From contig NC_065892.1 in the NCBI RefSeq assembly GCF_905147045.1, positions 749,001 through 813,000 of the forward strand: a stretch of 64,000 nucleotides of DNA. Reading direction: 5' to 3'. Below the pieces are notes generated by a model, which worked only from the letters and a program-made list of their open reading frames with translations, was not told the DNA's origin and searched no databases. The position numbers and the translations under genes were made by a program. The DNA comes from Nymphalis io (lineage: Eukaryota > Arthropoda > Insecta > Lepidoptera > Nymphalidae). Below, in pieces: positions 56,201 through 64,000 of this stretch; the first letter of the stretch is position 1, and every line of letters begins with the position of its first letter.

Positions 56201-59200
56201 ACTAAACTGAAAGTATGATATTTTAAATTCTATAAAAAAATATTATAATTGAAGTAAAAAAATTAAAACAATAATATCTAGAAAAAGTAGAATTTATTAG
56301 TTAGTTAGTCCCAGATAGTGTCTTTATTTGTTATGTTATGCTTTTTATTTAAACGTGTTTGAACAAATGTCGTTAAATCGCTTATAAGCGGCACCAGCTA
56401 TTGAAAACAACGAATATTAATAGTGACATTGGAAGCGATGGAGGTGCTATTTTATAGTTTAACCTTCATTGCCTTTGTGTTTGTCTCAGGCGTTAACACA
56501 GGTTGGAAATTATTTTTTTGTTTATATAAAATTAATTTAATTTATAATTATATATTATCAAGACGTTTTAAATTGTCTTTCTATATGTGCAAAAAAAATA
56601 TGAGTTACGACTTTTATTGTGGACTAAATATACAAAATAATTTTCCTTAACAACGAGCCGAATGCATCACGTCAGGCGATGCATCGTTTCTTTACATCTT
56701 TAACTTAAATTTAAATCAGTATTATTTTTATATTATCATCTCATTGTTTCGATAAAACTCATATTAGACATTGTTTATTTCAGATCTGTATTTTTTACTA
56801 TTTATAATGTTTATGTTCAGCAAAATTATTTGTTTCATTCATTCATTTTTTTAACCAGCATCAAGTTCAACAATCTTACATAATCAAAAATAAACTGTGT
56901 ATAGATTACTGAACAATATAACTAAGGATAAATAATGGATTAATAATAGTTAAAAAAATTAATCAAATTTAAAAATACAAAAAGTACATTCAATCAAGGC
57001 GACTATAAATATCATTATAAGATTTGGATTCTCTTAAATTAAAATATTATAATTGAACTTCATAAAATATTAAAACGAAGGTCACACAACGAAATCACTC
57101 GCTCGTTTACTCCCACCGCGCTCCGCGCGTTTTTTGTTATACACAGTAAATCCACTTTAAAATTTGTATCAAGCGCAAATTTTTGAGCCACGACTGATAC
57201 ATATTAACTAGCTGCTCCACGCGGTCTTACTCGCGTTATCGCCGCAGAAGGTCGAAGCGTGATGTTGTATAGTTAGAGGTTCATATTTCTTGCATGTCTA
57301 TTGGCAATGGTGATAACTTAGCGCATTCATATTAGGCTACAATCCTAGCGTTGGTTCATCTTAAATCTCTTATATAGTAGGTTTTCAGAAAACGTCCTCT
57401 TGAGTTGCAACTATAGAACACTGTAAATTAATATTTAAAGCGCTTCACAATCAATTATTGCACAGTTTCATTTGAGGAAGAGACACCTACTCGACAGCAT
57501 GCATTTGTAATGATCGTTGGCTAAATCTTTAAACCTCTTGTGATTTAAGCGTCTAGTGCTTTTAATTAAAGATTTTAGGATTACGTGACGATTTACAAAG
57601 CTTTGAGAATAAACCTAATAGTTTTCCAGTTATCTTATCAGATTTCTACCTGATGTTAGATGTTCTGTTCTATTACAATTTTTTTATCTATTATATAGTT
57701 GGGTATTCGATATATTTTCATTAAAGAAATAAATGCAATTACTAATTAATACGTACAGTAACAGCCTGTTAATGTCCCACTGCTGGGCTAAGGCCTCTTC
57801 GCCCTTTTTGAGGAGAAGGTTTAGAGCTTATTCCACCACGCTGCTCCAATGCGGGTTGGTAGAATACACATGTGACATTATTTCAATGAAATTAGACACA
57901 TGCAGGTTTCCTCACGATGTTTTCCTTCACCGTCAAGTACGAGATGAATTATAATCACAAATTAAGCACATGAAAATTCAGTGGTGCTTACCCGGGTTTG
58001 AACCCACGATCATCGGTTAAGATTCACGCGTTCTAACCACTAGGCCGTCTCGGCTTCTACTATTAATACGTACTAATAGCTTACTAATTATTGTATTTGT
58101 GGTAGGGCTTTGTTAGCCTATATCATCCTACCACTTTATCAGATATCCTACCGCCAAACAGTAATACAAATAATGTTGTGTTCTGGTTTTAAGAGTGGGG
58201 GCATCAGTCTAACTACAAACACAAGGGACAGAACATCTTAATTCCTAATAGTGGCGGTGCATTGGGAATGTAAGGAATGGTAATTATTTTACAGCGGCAA
58301 TGTTTAGTGGCAATGGTGACCACTTATCATACTAACTTTAATAAGTAAATTTATAATGAAACAATGACCAATTTAACCACAAACGGTTCTTCGTTTATTT
58401 TATTCCATGTTAATAACATAAAAATGTTAATAAAGCACTGGCAGTTAAAAAGCGCACGATTTACCCATTAAAATAGGAATATAATATGAATGGATTATAA
58501 TAATAATCGGATAATTATAGCTTATATGTGTAAATTAATGTCTGAATTATTATACGGACTTACAAATGCTTACATGTTACTTGAAAATATTTTCAAGAAT
58601 CGTAAACCTACACAATTATATAATCAACACTACAACCGTCTATATCAAATGCTTAATTTTCCTACAGTTCATTTTAAATCTTCATCAGCCATCTCGACTA
58701 TGACGTAATGGATTTTTTTTGTCGAATGTCGAAACAAAATTATTAGTTTCCTAGTAATCAAGATATTTTTATATCTTTTACGGACCATCAAAGTGGGTTT
58801 TACCGCAGTAAGCCAATAAAAAAAAAACTAACGGCCGTACTCATAAACGTTTTTTGGCGTTTTTTTAAAATCTCTGATTCCTTTCATTCTGTCAACATTA
58901 ATTTAACATCCGGAACAAAAATTCACAACGTTTTTAAATAATCACACACAACATTTATATTTATTTACATTTATAAAATCAATTGAAATTCAATACATAA
59001 AGATTTTCTTTTAAAAACCTAATAAAATCTCATTCGTGAATTAATATAGTACTCATAGCTACTCGTTAAGCCTGGATGTCACTAGCTATTACCAGTTATA
59101 ACTAGTTTGTTGTAGCAATTATATAATTACTAAATCAATGATCAATAGTTTGCTCGTTATTAATCGTTTTCAAAATATTATAAGATATCTTGCTGAATAA

Positions 59201-62200
59201 GGGTCGAAGATTGTATAACGGTTGAGTCATCATTTCATATCATATTAATTAGAAAGTTGTTATAGTCGGCCCAGTGGTTAGGACACGTGAATCTTAACCG
59301 ATGATCATGATTTCAAACCCGGGCAAGCACCACTGAATTTTCATGGGCTTAAATTTGTGTTCATATTTCATCTCGTGTTTGACGGTGAAGAAAAACATCG
59401 TAGGGAAACCTGCATGCGTCGAACTTCATTTAAATTCTGCCACATGTCTATTCCATCAACCCGGATTGGAGCAGCGCGGTAGATTAAGATCCAAACCTAC
59501 TTCTCAAAAAAAAAAGGAGAGGAGGCCTTAGCCCAGAACTGGGATATTCACAGACTGTTACTGTATAGTCGACTGTCGAACTAGTAAACATCATTGATTG
59601 TTAATGTTACGACATTGTATCTTATTTAAATTAAAGTAAAACGAATTAGTAACCATAGATCTAGATAAATATTTATTTAAGAAAATCATTTGTTCTGATG
59701 TACTATCAACACACAATACTACTTAGTCTAGAAAGCTGGTATTTGAAACAAGTTTTCTTTTATAGCACACACTTAAGCTAAATAAGCGTTTTTGGAAACT
59801 TTAAGTTTAAGGGGTAGGAGAAGGGTAACATTGTATGAAATTAACACGTACGAAATTGGATGAGCAGCTATATTACCTTTAAAAAATATTGATTATTTTA
59901 TTTATTCAAGTGATTTACAACATTTTTAGCACTTGCCTCATGCCATGCCATTACGTACCACCTTCTATATGCTTGGAGTTTACGTTTCCACCTATTGCCC
60001 GCGAAAGTAGAATTCACTGGATACTTTTCAAGGACTCCTCGAACACTTGCACATAGACATATTTAAAATAAGCTTTATTATTATTAGCAGAGAATCTAAA
60101 GTTGAAATAGCCCTTTTGACTGTGTGATTTTGGTTAATCTTTATATTTTGTTACGTAGTTTTAAATCCACTTCGCTGATATTTTAGATTCATTTGCAAGC
60201 AGTTCTGCTGAATCGAAGGCTTCAGCTGACTCCAAACCTTACAGCTCAGCGGACGCCTCAAGCAGTGCTACTAGTTCAAGTTACACCGGTAACGATAGCA
60301 ACTACAAGCCATCAGAGCCAGGTAATGTACCTTTAGTTAACAATTTCATTATTTTACATATATATATATAGGCCTCTGCATCTTTGACAGATGATTTAAG
60401 CGGCATCGCGAAGGCACTTGTTAAGTTAGCTCCGAAAACATTATTAACTATCGAATAAAATTATTTTTCTAAATATTAGTTATTTGTCGTACAAATTTAC
60501 GAGATAAACTGAGTTTTTCTTATATCGAGCTAATTGCGGTTTACAAATATGCCAAACAGAAAAAAAAACTGAAAGATAAAATGAACATATATAATATATA
60601 TCTTTTATCGCATATTCGGCACTAATTGTTTGATCAAATAATTACTAGAATCCTAAAAGTTACCGAGTTTGGCGAGCATAAAGTAAATAAAAGAGTATTC
60701 CGCGCAATTCTACAAAATTCAACATTTAACAGAATGCAAGAAGAACGAAAAGGAAATATCGTGTATTAACAGCGTATGCGAATACAGAAACTGCTCTGAT
60801 ATTGGAAAACCAATAAAATGCGTCAGACTGGATCCAAGGAAATGTATTAGAGGATGTATTTGTGAGAATGAATATCTGCGAGACGACAGTACAGGATTAT
60901 GCATTCCAAAAGATCAGTGTCCAAGTAAGTCTATTACTTTTTTTTATAGAATAGGAAGGCGGACGAGCATATGGGCCACCTGATGGTAAGTGGTCACCAA
61001 ACGCCCTTAGACATTGGCATTGTAAGAAATGTCAACCATCTCTTACATAGCCAATGCGCCACCAACCTTGGGAACTAAGATTTTATGTCCCTTGTGCCTG
61101 TAATTACACTGGCTCATTCACCCTTCAAACCGGATTACAACAATATCAAGTACTGATGTTTTGCAGTAAAATATCTGTATCTATATCTGTATCTGTAATT
61201 ACAATGGTTCACTCACCCTTCAAACCGGAACACAACAATAACGAGTACTGCTGTTCACCTTTGTTTGCAGCTAAAATATTTTACAAACACAAACAAAAGC
61301 GTTTTTTACACTTCAATCAAGTCCTAATTTAAGTTATGTACTAAATTAACTCATTAAACTTACTTAACAATCGGTTGCCTGACCTAAGACCTTGAAATGT
61401 CAGAAAATGACATGTACTATGATAACGTAAGCCATATAAAGTAAATACGGAACAAAATAGCACATAAGTCGGTTTCAACATTACACGAGTGGTATACGAA
61501 GTGAGTTCTTACATCACAATAACACGGATGGTTTAAATTCAGATGCTATTAACTAAGTATCTTTATATAACAATATAAGTATTTATGTGCAGCAACTGCC
61601 TCATTGGCTTAGTGGCTTGATGTAAGACCGCAGACCTGGTCCTGGTTTCAATTCCCAGGTCGGCCCATTAAGCAGTTATTGGGTGTTCTGACAGAGTCAG
61701 AAAATTCTTAGTAGCATCCCGGAGTCAAGTTGGAAGTGTACACTCCCGTGTCTCGGAAAGCACGTAAAGCCGTTGGTCCTGCGCCTGAACTCTTACCGGT
61801 GTGGATTATGTACATCAATAGTAATTATAAATTAATCATTTGTTTTTACGAAGAGGTAAAAAAATTACACGAAACCTAAATTTGCCGGCCATGCATAAAT
61901 AGATAGTACATTATGCCTTCTTAAGCATGGCCGACGACCTATATTAAATATTATATTAATGACTTGATATTATCGGTCGGATGGATAAAAAAAATAGTTA
62001 TTCTGTAAATAAATTCCCAGTACAACCAAAGTTACATATATATTTATTTTAATAAAACTCATTACATTTTTTTCAATCACTGAGTCACACATCCAATTAA
62101 TAACTTTTAATTTTAGTCTTTCAATATGTGAGCACACATTTTTAATAGTGTTACCGTAGCCTAAAATAATATCAACTAAAAATTTACTAAAATTAATAAA

Positions 62201-63705
62201 AATTGGAACAACAAGGAGAATCAAGTGTAGAATGTAGAGGCAAAAAAGTAGAAAATTCTCAAAGACGTGACACAGGATTTTGCAGGATATTGAAGAGAAA
62301 GAATACAGGATGACACCAGGAAATTGTACAAAAGATATATGATGTCCCTTCTAAGTCGTATAGAAAAAGCCACACAGCTAATTCAACTCGTTTCGAAACA
62401 TGGACAAATTTACAGAGCTTTAAAATGACACACTGCATTTCTTACCAAACTTGAAAAAAAAAAATTAAAAGCGTTACTGTCTGTGTTATAATATTTCCGA
62501 GATCAGTTTTTATAAAGATAAGTTATACAATTATAAATAAGTTTATGATGATTATTTATTATATACATACATACATTACTGCATCTAAAATCAGAGGAAA
62601 ATATTAAGTTAAGTCAAAATGTATGCATTAAATTTATCTTAAGAAATCGTCTCCAATACCAATAAAAGAGCCGTGAGGTAAATTCCGATCGTAAATTTAA
62701 AATCCATCGAAGTCCGCAATTTATGTTTTATAGATACTACGTCCAATGGGAATTACCAATAGTTTATTCTAAGATTTAAAACTACGAAACCTACATTTAT
62801 TTATTAATTCATTCATTTTTAATAGCAGCAGCGTAAAATTAAGTTTGATATATTTTATTTGGAGTTAGTACTAACTAGATATTTCATCAATATAAATTAC
62901 TTACATTAATTTCTGATTTACATAACTATATATGAATCAATTCGATGGTAAAAGAGCTTAGGTTAGTTAGCATTCGTTGATTGTTATATACTATTTCAGT
63001 CAAATTTTTAACTTCGTCGAGTTTACTATATACTCTATATGAGTTACTTTATAAATAATTAATATTAATAGACAGATTGGTGTAGACAGAAAACATTAAT
63101 TATTTTCTTACTTTGAATATAATGTATATATGTTTCTAGTTATCCTCGTCATGGCATTATTAATAAGGCGGATCATGCATAAAAGATTGAATAGATGATA
63201 AAATAGCGTGGAGTTATTAATTATTGATTTTCAGGCAGGATATATACATTTAATTATATTTAATTTAATATTAGTACAATAATGTTTTCTGTCGGTGAGA
63301 ATTATATAATATTCAATATTAGAAAACATTTTTGCGACAACATCGTAAAGTAAATGCATGCGTTGGATGAAATTCAGCTTCATGTGTATCCCACATTAGA
63401 GCTCAGAAGTGTAATAAGCTCCAAGATTAGAGGCTTCTGCTCAACATACGGACATATATAACCTTTAATTTACTTCATTATCTCAGAAAAAAATTATACA
63501 ATTTTAGCGGAAAAATGTGGTGTTAATGAAATATATGACATATGTCCCCCGACCTGCCCCCCACAAAGATGTGATGTTGATGAACGGTTGATTCGATGCG
63601 CAAAAAACCCAGAACCGGGCAACCCAGCTTGCAAGCCCGGATGCAGATGCATCGATGACTATAAAAGGAATGCATCCGGCGTTTGCATCCCAAAAAACGA
63701 ATGTT
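50206..63705 (+). CDS. Secreted multi-TIL-domain protease inhibitor, IMPI-like (partial, runs off the window)
   Basis: A secreted inhibitor with trypsin-inhibitor-like (TIL) cysteine-rich domains. Exons 50206-50269, 60187-60321, 60733-60924 and 63508-63705 join in frame, all internal boundaries in phase 1, and the last donor (TGTT/GTAAGT) shows that more exons follow. Residues 1-21 are a hydrophobic signal peptide (MLKLCLIITLIINNVLII), 22-66 a Ser-rich linker, 67-130 TIL 1 with Cys at 68, 77, 82, 87, 96, 104, 108, 110, 123, 129, and 131-196 TIL 2 with Cys at 134, 143, 147, 152, 161, 172, 176, 178, 190, 196. Ten Cys imply five disulfides per domain. The C5-C6 reactive loop is 7 residues (VRLDPRK) and 10 residues (AKNPEPGNPA), longer than in serine-protease TIL inhibitors such as AMCI and closer to IMPI of Galleria, hence the suggestion. 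The target protease is unknown. An alternative start exon exists at 56438. Confidence 0.85.
50595..50761 (+). mobile_element. Short Helitron-like copy
   Basis: It starts TCCTAACTAATATTGTAAAT preceded by A, with ACGAAAGTGAGTTTGTTTG, as in Helitron 5' ends. It ends in CTAG followed by T at 50761. A 3' hairpin is not obvious. Lies in the TIL gene intron. Confidence 0.35.
50780..50960. repeat. GC-richer repeat-like fragment
   Basis: CGTCGTGACACTCTTGTCAG and GGAAGTATTATGAATTGTTC recall the 3' part of a LINE. No second copy is in the window, so this is tentative. Confidence 0.3.
50961..52028. other. TIL gene intron, AT-rich, nothing recognised
   Basis: No exon with matching phase-1 splice signals and no known repeat. 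Confidence 0.4.
52029..52331 (+). mobile_element. Metulj-like SINE with duplicated head
   Basis: The first 21 bases (TACTGGTGGTAGGGCTTTGTG) occur twice in tandem before the rest of the element. The body continues to CCTATTTAATAAAGAAAA, with a mutated A-tail. Confidence 0.85.
52335..52885. other. TIL gene intron, AT-rich, nothing recognised
   Basis: No family or exon could be assigned. Confidence 0.4.
52886..53033 (-). mobile_element. Metulj-like SINE, antisense, internal deletion
   Basis: The 3' end (ATAGATAGGTGGACGAGC) is joined directly to CTGCAGACCGGAACACAAC, and the 5' end ACGAGCTTGCACACCCCTAC is intact. The middle of the element, roughly half its length, is deleted. Confidence 0.75.
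53034..53490. other. TIL gene intron, AT-rich, nothing recognised
   Basis: No family or exon could be assigned. Confidence 0.4.
53492..53560 (+). mobile_element. SINE family T, 3' end only
   Basis: ACTTTCTCCTCAAAAAGGG and CCAGCAGTGGGACATTCACA then GGCTGTTACTG: a 5'-truncated sense copy. Confidence 0.75.
53561..54725. other. TIL gene intron, AT-rich
   Basis: 53570-53660 has a GC-richer patch (AACCCCAATTCTTTTCTGG, GGGCTTGATCCCAGGAAC) that may be an eroded tRNA-SINE head. Otherwise nothing. Confidence 0.35.
54726..54995. repeat. GC-rich repeat-like block, family unknown
   Basis: GGGGCAAAAAGAGGCCCATC, TTATAGCCCGGTGCCCGTG, CGAGCTCATCGGCCGGAC. AGCCCGGTGCCC resembles AACCCGGCTCCC of the R1 3'-UTR block at 40262. 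The open frame here (54800-54997) has no recognised domain. Confidence 0.35.
55166..55453 (-). mobile_element. Metulj-like SINE, antisense, full length
   Basis: T-run, then TATAGAATAGGAAGGTGGAC to GCACAAAGCCCTACCGCCAG. Little diverged. Confidence 0.88.
55513..55600 (+). mobile_element. SINE family T, 3' fragment
   Basis: AATGGAATAAGCAGCAAAAT and TTAGCCCAGTAGTGGGATAC, then TTACAATACCCTG. 5'-truncated and eroded. Confidence 0.5.
56000..56190 (+). repeat. R1-type LINE 3'-UTR fragment
   Basis: GATCCCGTGGCGCTCC, CTGGTTTTTAGTGGGTATTC, CGATGTTCGGGGCGCACTCG, CCACCCCCTCC. The TGGTTTTTAGTGGGT motif also occurs at 40390 (TGGTTTTAGTGGGT). Recalled from R1 tails of Lepidoptera. Confidence 0.5.
56438..56501 (+). 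CDS. Second signal-peptide exon of the TIL locus
   Basis: ATG then MEVLFYSLTFIAFVFVSG plus VNT, ending ACA/G before GTTGGA. The hydrophobic leader is 64 nt long and ends in phase 1, exactly like the exon at 50206, so it could also splice to 60187. The donor is weak (GTTGGA). A TATAAG lies at 56383. It is either an alternative first exon or the remnant of a tandem paralogue. Confidence 0.45.
56504..57757. other. TIL gene intron, AT-rich
   Basis: Apart from a small GC-rich spot near 57110-57130 (ACCGCGCTCCGCGCG) and 57210-57250, nothing is recognised. Confidence 0.4.
57758..58056 (-). mobile_element. tRNA-derived SINE, family T, full length
   Basis: AGTAACAGCCTGTTAATGTC to CTAGGCCGTCTCGGCTT, with antisense B box GGGTTTGAACCC. 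Confidence 0.85.
58096..58335 (+). mobile_element. Metulj-like SINE, diverged
   Basis: TTGTGGTAGGGCTTTGTTAG, TATCCTACCGCCAAACAGT, CACAAGGGACAGAACATC, CAATGGTGACCACTTATCAT. The tail is lost. Confidence 0.7.
58336..59262. other. TIL gene intron, AT-rich, nothing recognised
   Basis: The open stretch 58490-58708 has no leader, motif or splice context. Confidence 0.4.
59265..59563 (+). mobile_element. tRNA-derived SINE, family T, sense, full length
   Basis: GTCGGCCCAGTGGTTAGGAC (A box), TTTCAAACCCGGGCAAGC (B box mutated), then AAAAACATCGTAGGGAAACC, GGAGGCCTTAGCCCAGAAC, ending GACTGTTACTG. Explains the open stretch 59343-59531. Confidence 0.85.
59565..60186. other. End of the TIL gene intron, AT-rich
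   Basis: It ends in the acceptor GCTGATATTTTAG at 60186. Nothing else recognised. Confidence 0.4.
60187..60321 (+). CDS. TIL inhibitor exon 2, Ser-rich linker
   Basis: Acceptor ATTTTAG/ATTC, donor CCAG/GTAATG. 135 nt, phase 1 at both ends, so skipping it would not shift the frame. It encodes SFASSSAESKASADSKPYSS and further Ser/Ala/Thr to NYKPSEP. No cysteine. A flexible, probably O-glycosylated spacer. Confidence 0.8.
60733..60924 (+). CDS. TIL inhibitor exon 3, TIL domain 1
   Basis: Acceptor TTTAACAG/AATGC, donor CCAA/GTAAGT. 192 nt, phase 1-1. The ten-Cys pattern ends CIRGCICENEYLRDDSTGLC and IPKDQC, the GCxC and CIPxxxC signatures of TIL domains. C5-C6 loop VRLDPRK is 7 residues. Confidence 0.88.
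60938..61256 (-). mobile_element. Metulj-like SINE, antisense, plus a partial repeat of its body
   Basis: T-run at 60938-60945, TATAGAATAGGAAGGCGGAC, body to CAGTAAAATATCTGTATC. After a short TATCTG-type microsatellite the block CACTCACCCTTCAAACCGGA to GAGTACTGCTGTT appears a second time (61193-61256). The element starts only 13 nt after the donor of TIL exon 3. Confidence 0.85.
61594..61808 (+). mobile_element. tRNA-derived SINE, family B
   Basis: CTGCCTCATTGGCTTAGTGG, B box region GGTTTCAATTCCCAGGTCGG, CGTGTCTCGGAAAGCACG, ending CTGAACTCTTACCGGTGTGG. The tail is truncated. Confidence 0.8.
61809..62205. other. TIL gene intron, AT-rich, nothing recognised
   Basis: No family or exon could be assigned. 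Confidence 0.4.
62210..62352 (+). pseudogene. Decayed TIL-domain exon
   Basis: In shifted frames it reads ESSVECRGKKVENSQ, then EEKEYRMTPGNCTKDI, stop, CP. The last part lines up with the end of TIL 1 (CENEYLRDDSTGLC, then PKDQCP): acidic-Glu-Tyr, Gly, Cys, Lys-Asp, Cys-Pro in order. Frame shifts and a TGA rule out function. It lies between the two intact TIL exons, in the same orientation. Confidence 0.4.
62360..63507. other. TIL gene intron, AT-rich, nothing recognised
   Basis: It ends in the acceptor CAATTTTAG at 63507. No other exon or repeat assigned. Confidence 0.4.
63508..63705 (+). CDS. TIL inhibitor exon 4, TIL domain 2
   Basis: Acceptor ATTTTAG/CGG, donor TGTT/GTAAGT at 63705/63706. 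198 nt, phase 1-1. EKCGVNEIYDICPPTCPPQ to CKPGCRCIDDYKRNASGVC, IPKNEC: ten Cys, GCRC and CIPxxxC signatures. NAS at 185-187 is an N-glycosylation sequon. C5-C6 loop AKNPEPGNPA, 10 residues. Confidence 0.88.
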
Positions 63706-63711
63706 GTAAGT

Positions 63712-64000
63712 ACCCTTTTAATAAATTGAAGTTTACACTCGGCGGTATAACAATACGTTCCTATAAAAATATTGTCATTAACAGATAGAAAAACTTTGTT
63801 CATACTATAATAACATCCAGTCCGGTCGAGTTATTTCCGAATAAGTTTACATAAGAAACTTTAATTATTTAAAAATAAATTAATTACTTTTAACAACTTT
63901 GGTCATGGTAGCCATTCTTAAGGAATAGTCAACTGTACTAGACATAATAATAGTATGCCAATACAGGTACATATTATCTGGTCCTTATCGTCATCATGTA
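63712..64000. other. Start of the next TIL gene intron
   Basis: AT-rich, no exon before the window ends. Confidence 0.5.

Noticed and set aside
28934..57954. Two similar frames containing RRRF-AYSTTLLQCGLVEYTC
   Set aside because: They are the antisense body of family T SINEs at 28905 and 57758.
60719..60904. Minus-strand gene over TIL exon 3
   Set aside because: It is a shadow of the TIL coding frame, which has proper splice sites and the ten-Cys pattern.
30510..61332. A family of small proteins starting MRHQPWELRFYVPCACNYTG
   Set aside because: Several near-identical frames (at 30510-30815, 44176-44358, 55276-55467, 61054-61332 and in 1405-1725) are the antisense strand of the A-tailed SINE and not genes.
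1..64000. Operons, CRISPR arrays, phage or bacterial defence systems
   Set aside because: The introns, Pol III SINEs and insect promoter elements identify nuclear insect DNA, and no such structure was seen.

Overview
This window is nuclear DNA from a lepidopteran insect, probably a butterfly. It is AT-rich, its genes are spliced with long introns, and it is packed with transposon families that are typical of Lepidoptera: R1-clade LINEs, tRNA-derived SINEs, an A-tailed SINE resembling the nymphalid Metulj family, Helitrons and mariner. There is nothing bacterial, phage-like or CRISPR-like in it.

Two host genes are well supported, both on the + strand. (1) A glutathione S-transferase, delta/epsilon type and most likely epsilon, occupies about 3834-12885. 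It has one untranslated first exon and five coding exons (4174-4314, 9411-9469, 9868-10006, 10363-10556, 12742-12859) that join in frame to 216 residues. A TATA/Inr/DPE core promoter lies at 3798-3866 and an AATAAA signal follows the stop by 21 bp. (2) A secreted, multi-domain TIL (trypsin-inhibitor-like, 10-cysteine) protease inhibitor starts at 50206 and runs off the right edge. It has a signal-peptide exon, a Ser-rich linker exon and two TIL exons, each beginning and ending in phase 1. Its cysteine spacing resembles insect metalloproteinase inhibitors (IMPI). A second signal-peptide exon of identical length and phase (56438-56501) and a decayed TIL exon (about 62210-62352) suggest local duplication within this locus.

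Layout. 1-2080: one R1-clade element on the minus strand whose reverse-transcriptase segment has been inverted in place and carries a nested SINE. 2081-3833: upstream flank of the GST gene. 3834-12885: the GST gene, with introns holding Helitron, SINE and LINE insertions and a tandem CRE-like repeat. 12886-49500: gene-poor repeat country with a tRNA-like gene (16439-16516), two long perfect palindromes (15809-15846, 34018-34057), a SINE-derived fold-back (30934-31094), a mariner relic (35529-36460), a LINE 3' end (38820-39320) and a Helitron with a helicase remnant (42501-43804). 49500-64000: the TIL inhibitor locus, again with SINE-laden introns.

The two genes do not form a pathway. The GST would act in cytosolic detoxification. 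The TIL protein would be exported, probably to haemolymph, silk or gut, to block proteases. I did not find a wholly new system. The most unusual items are the in-place inversion of the R1 copy, the palindromes, the paired start exons and relic exon of the TIL locus, and the Helitron with a GC-rich passenger. Family names for repeats come from memory of consensus features and were not checked against a database.
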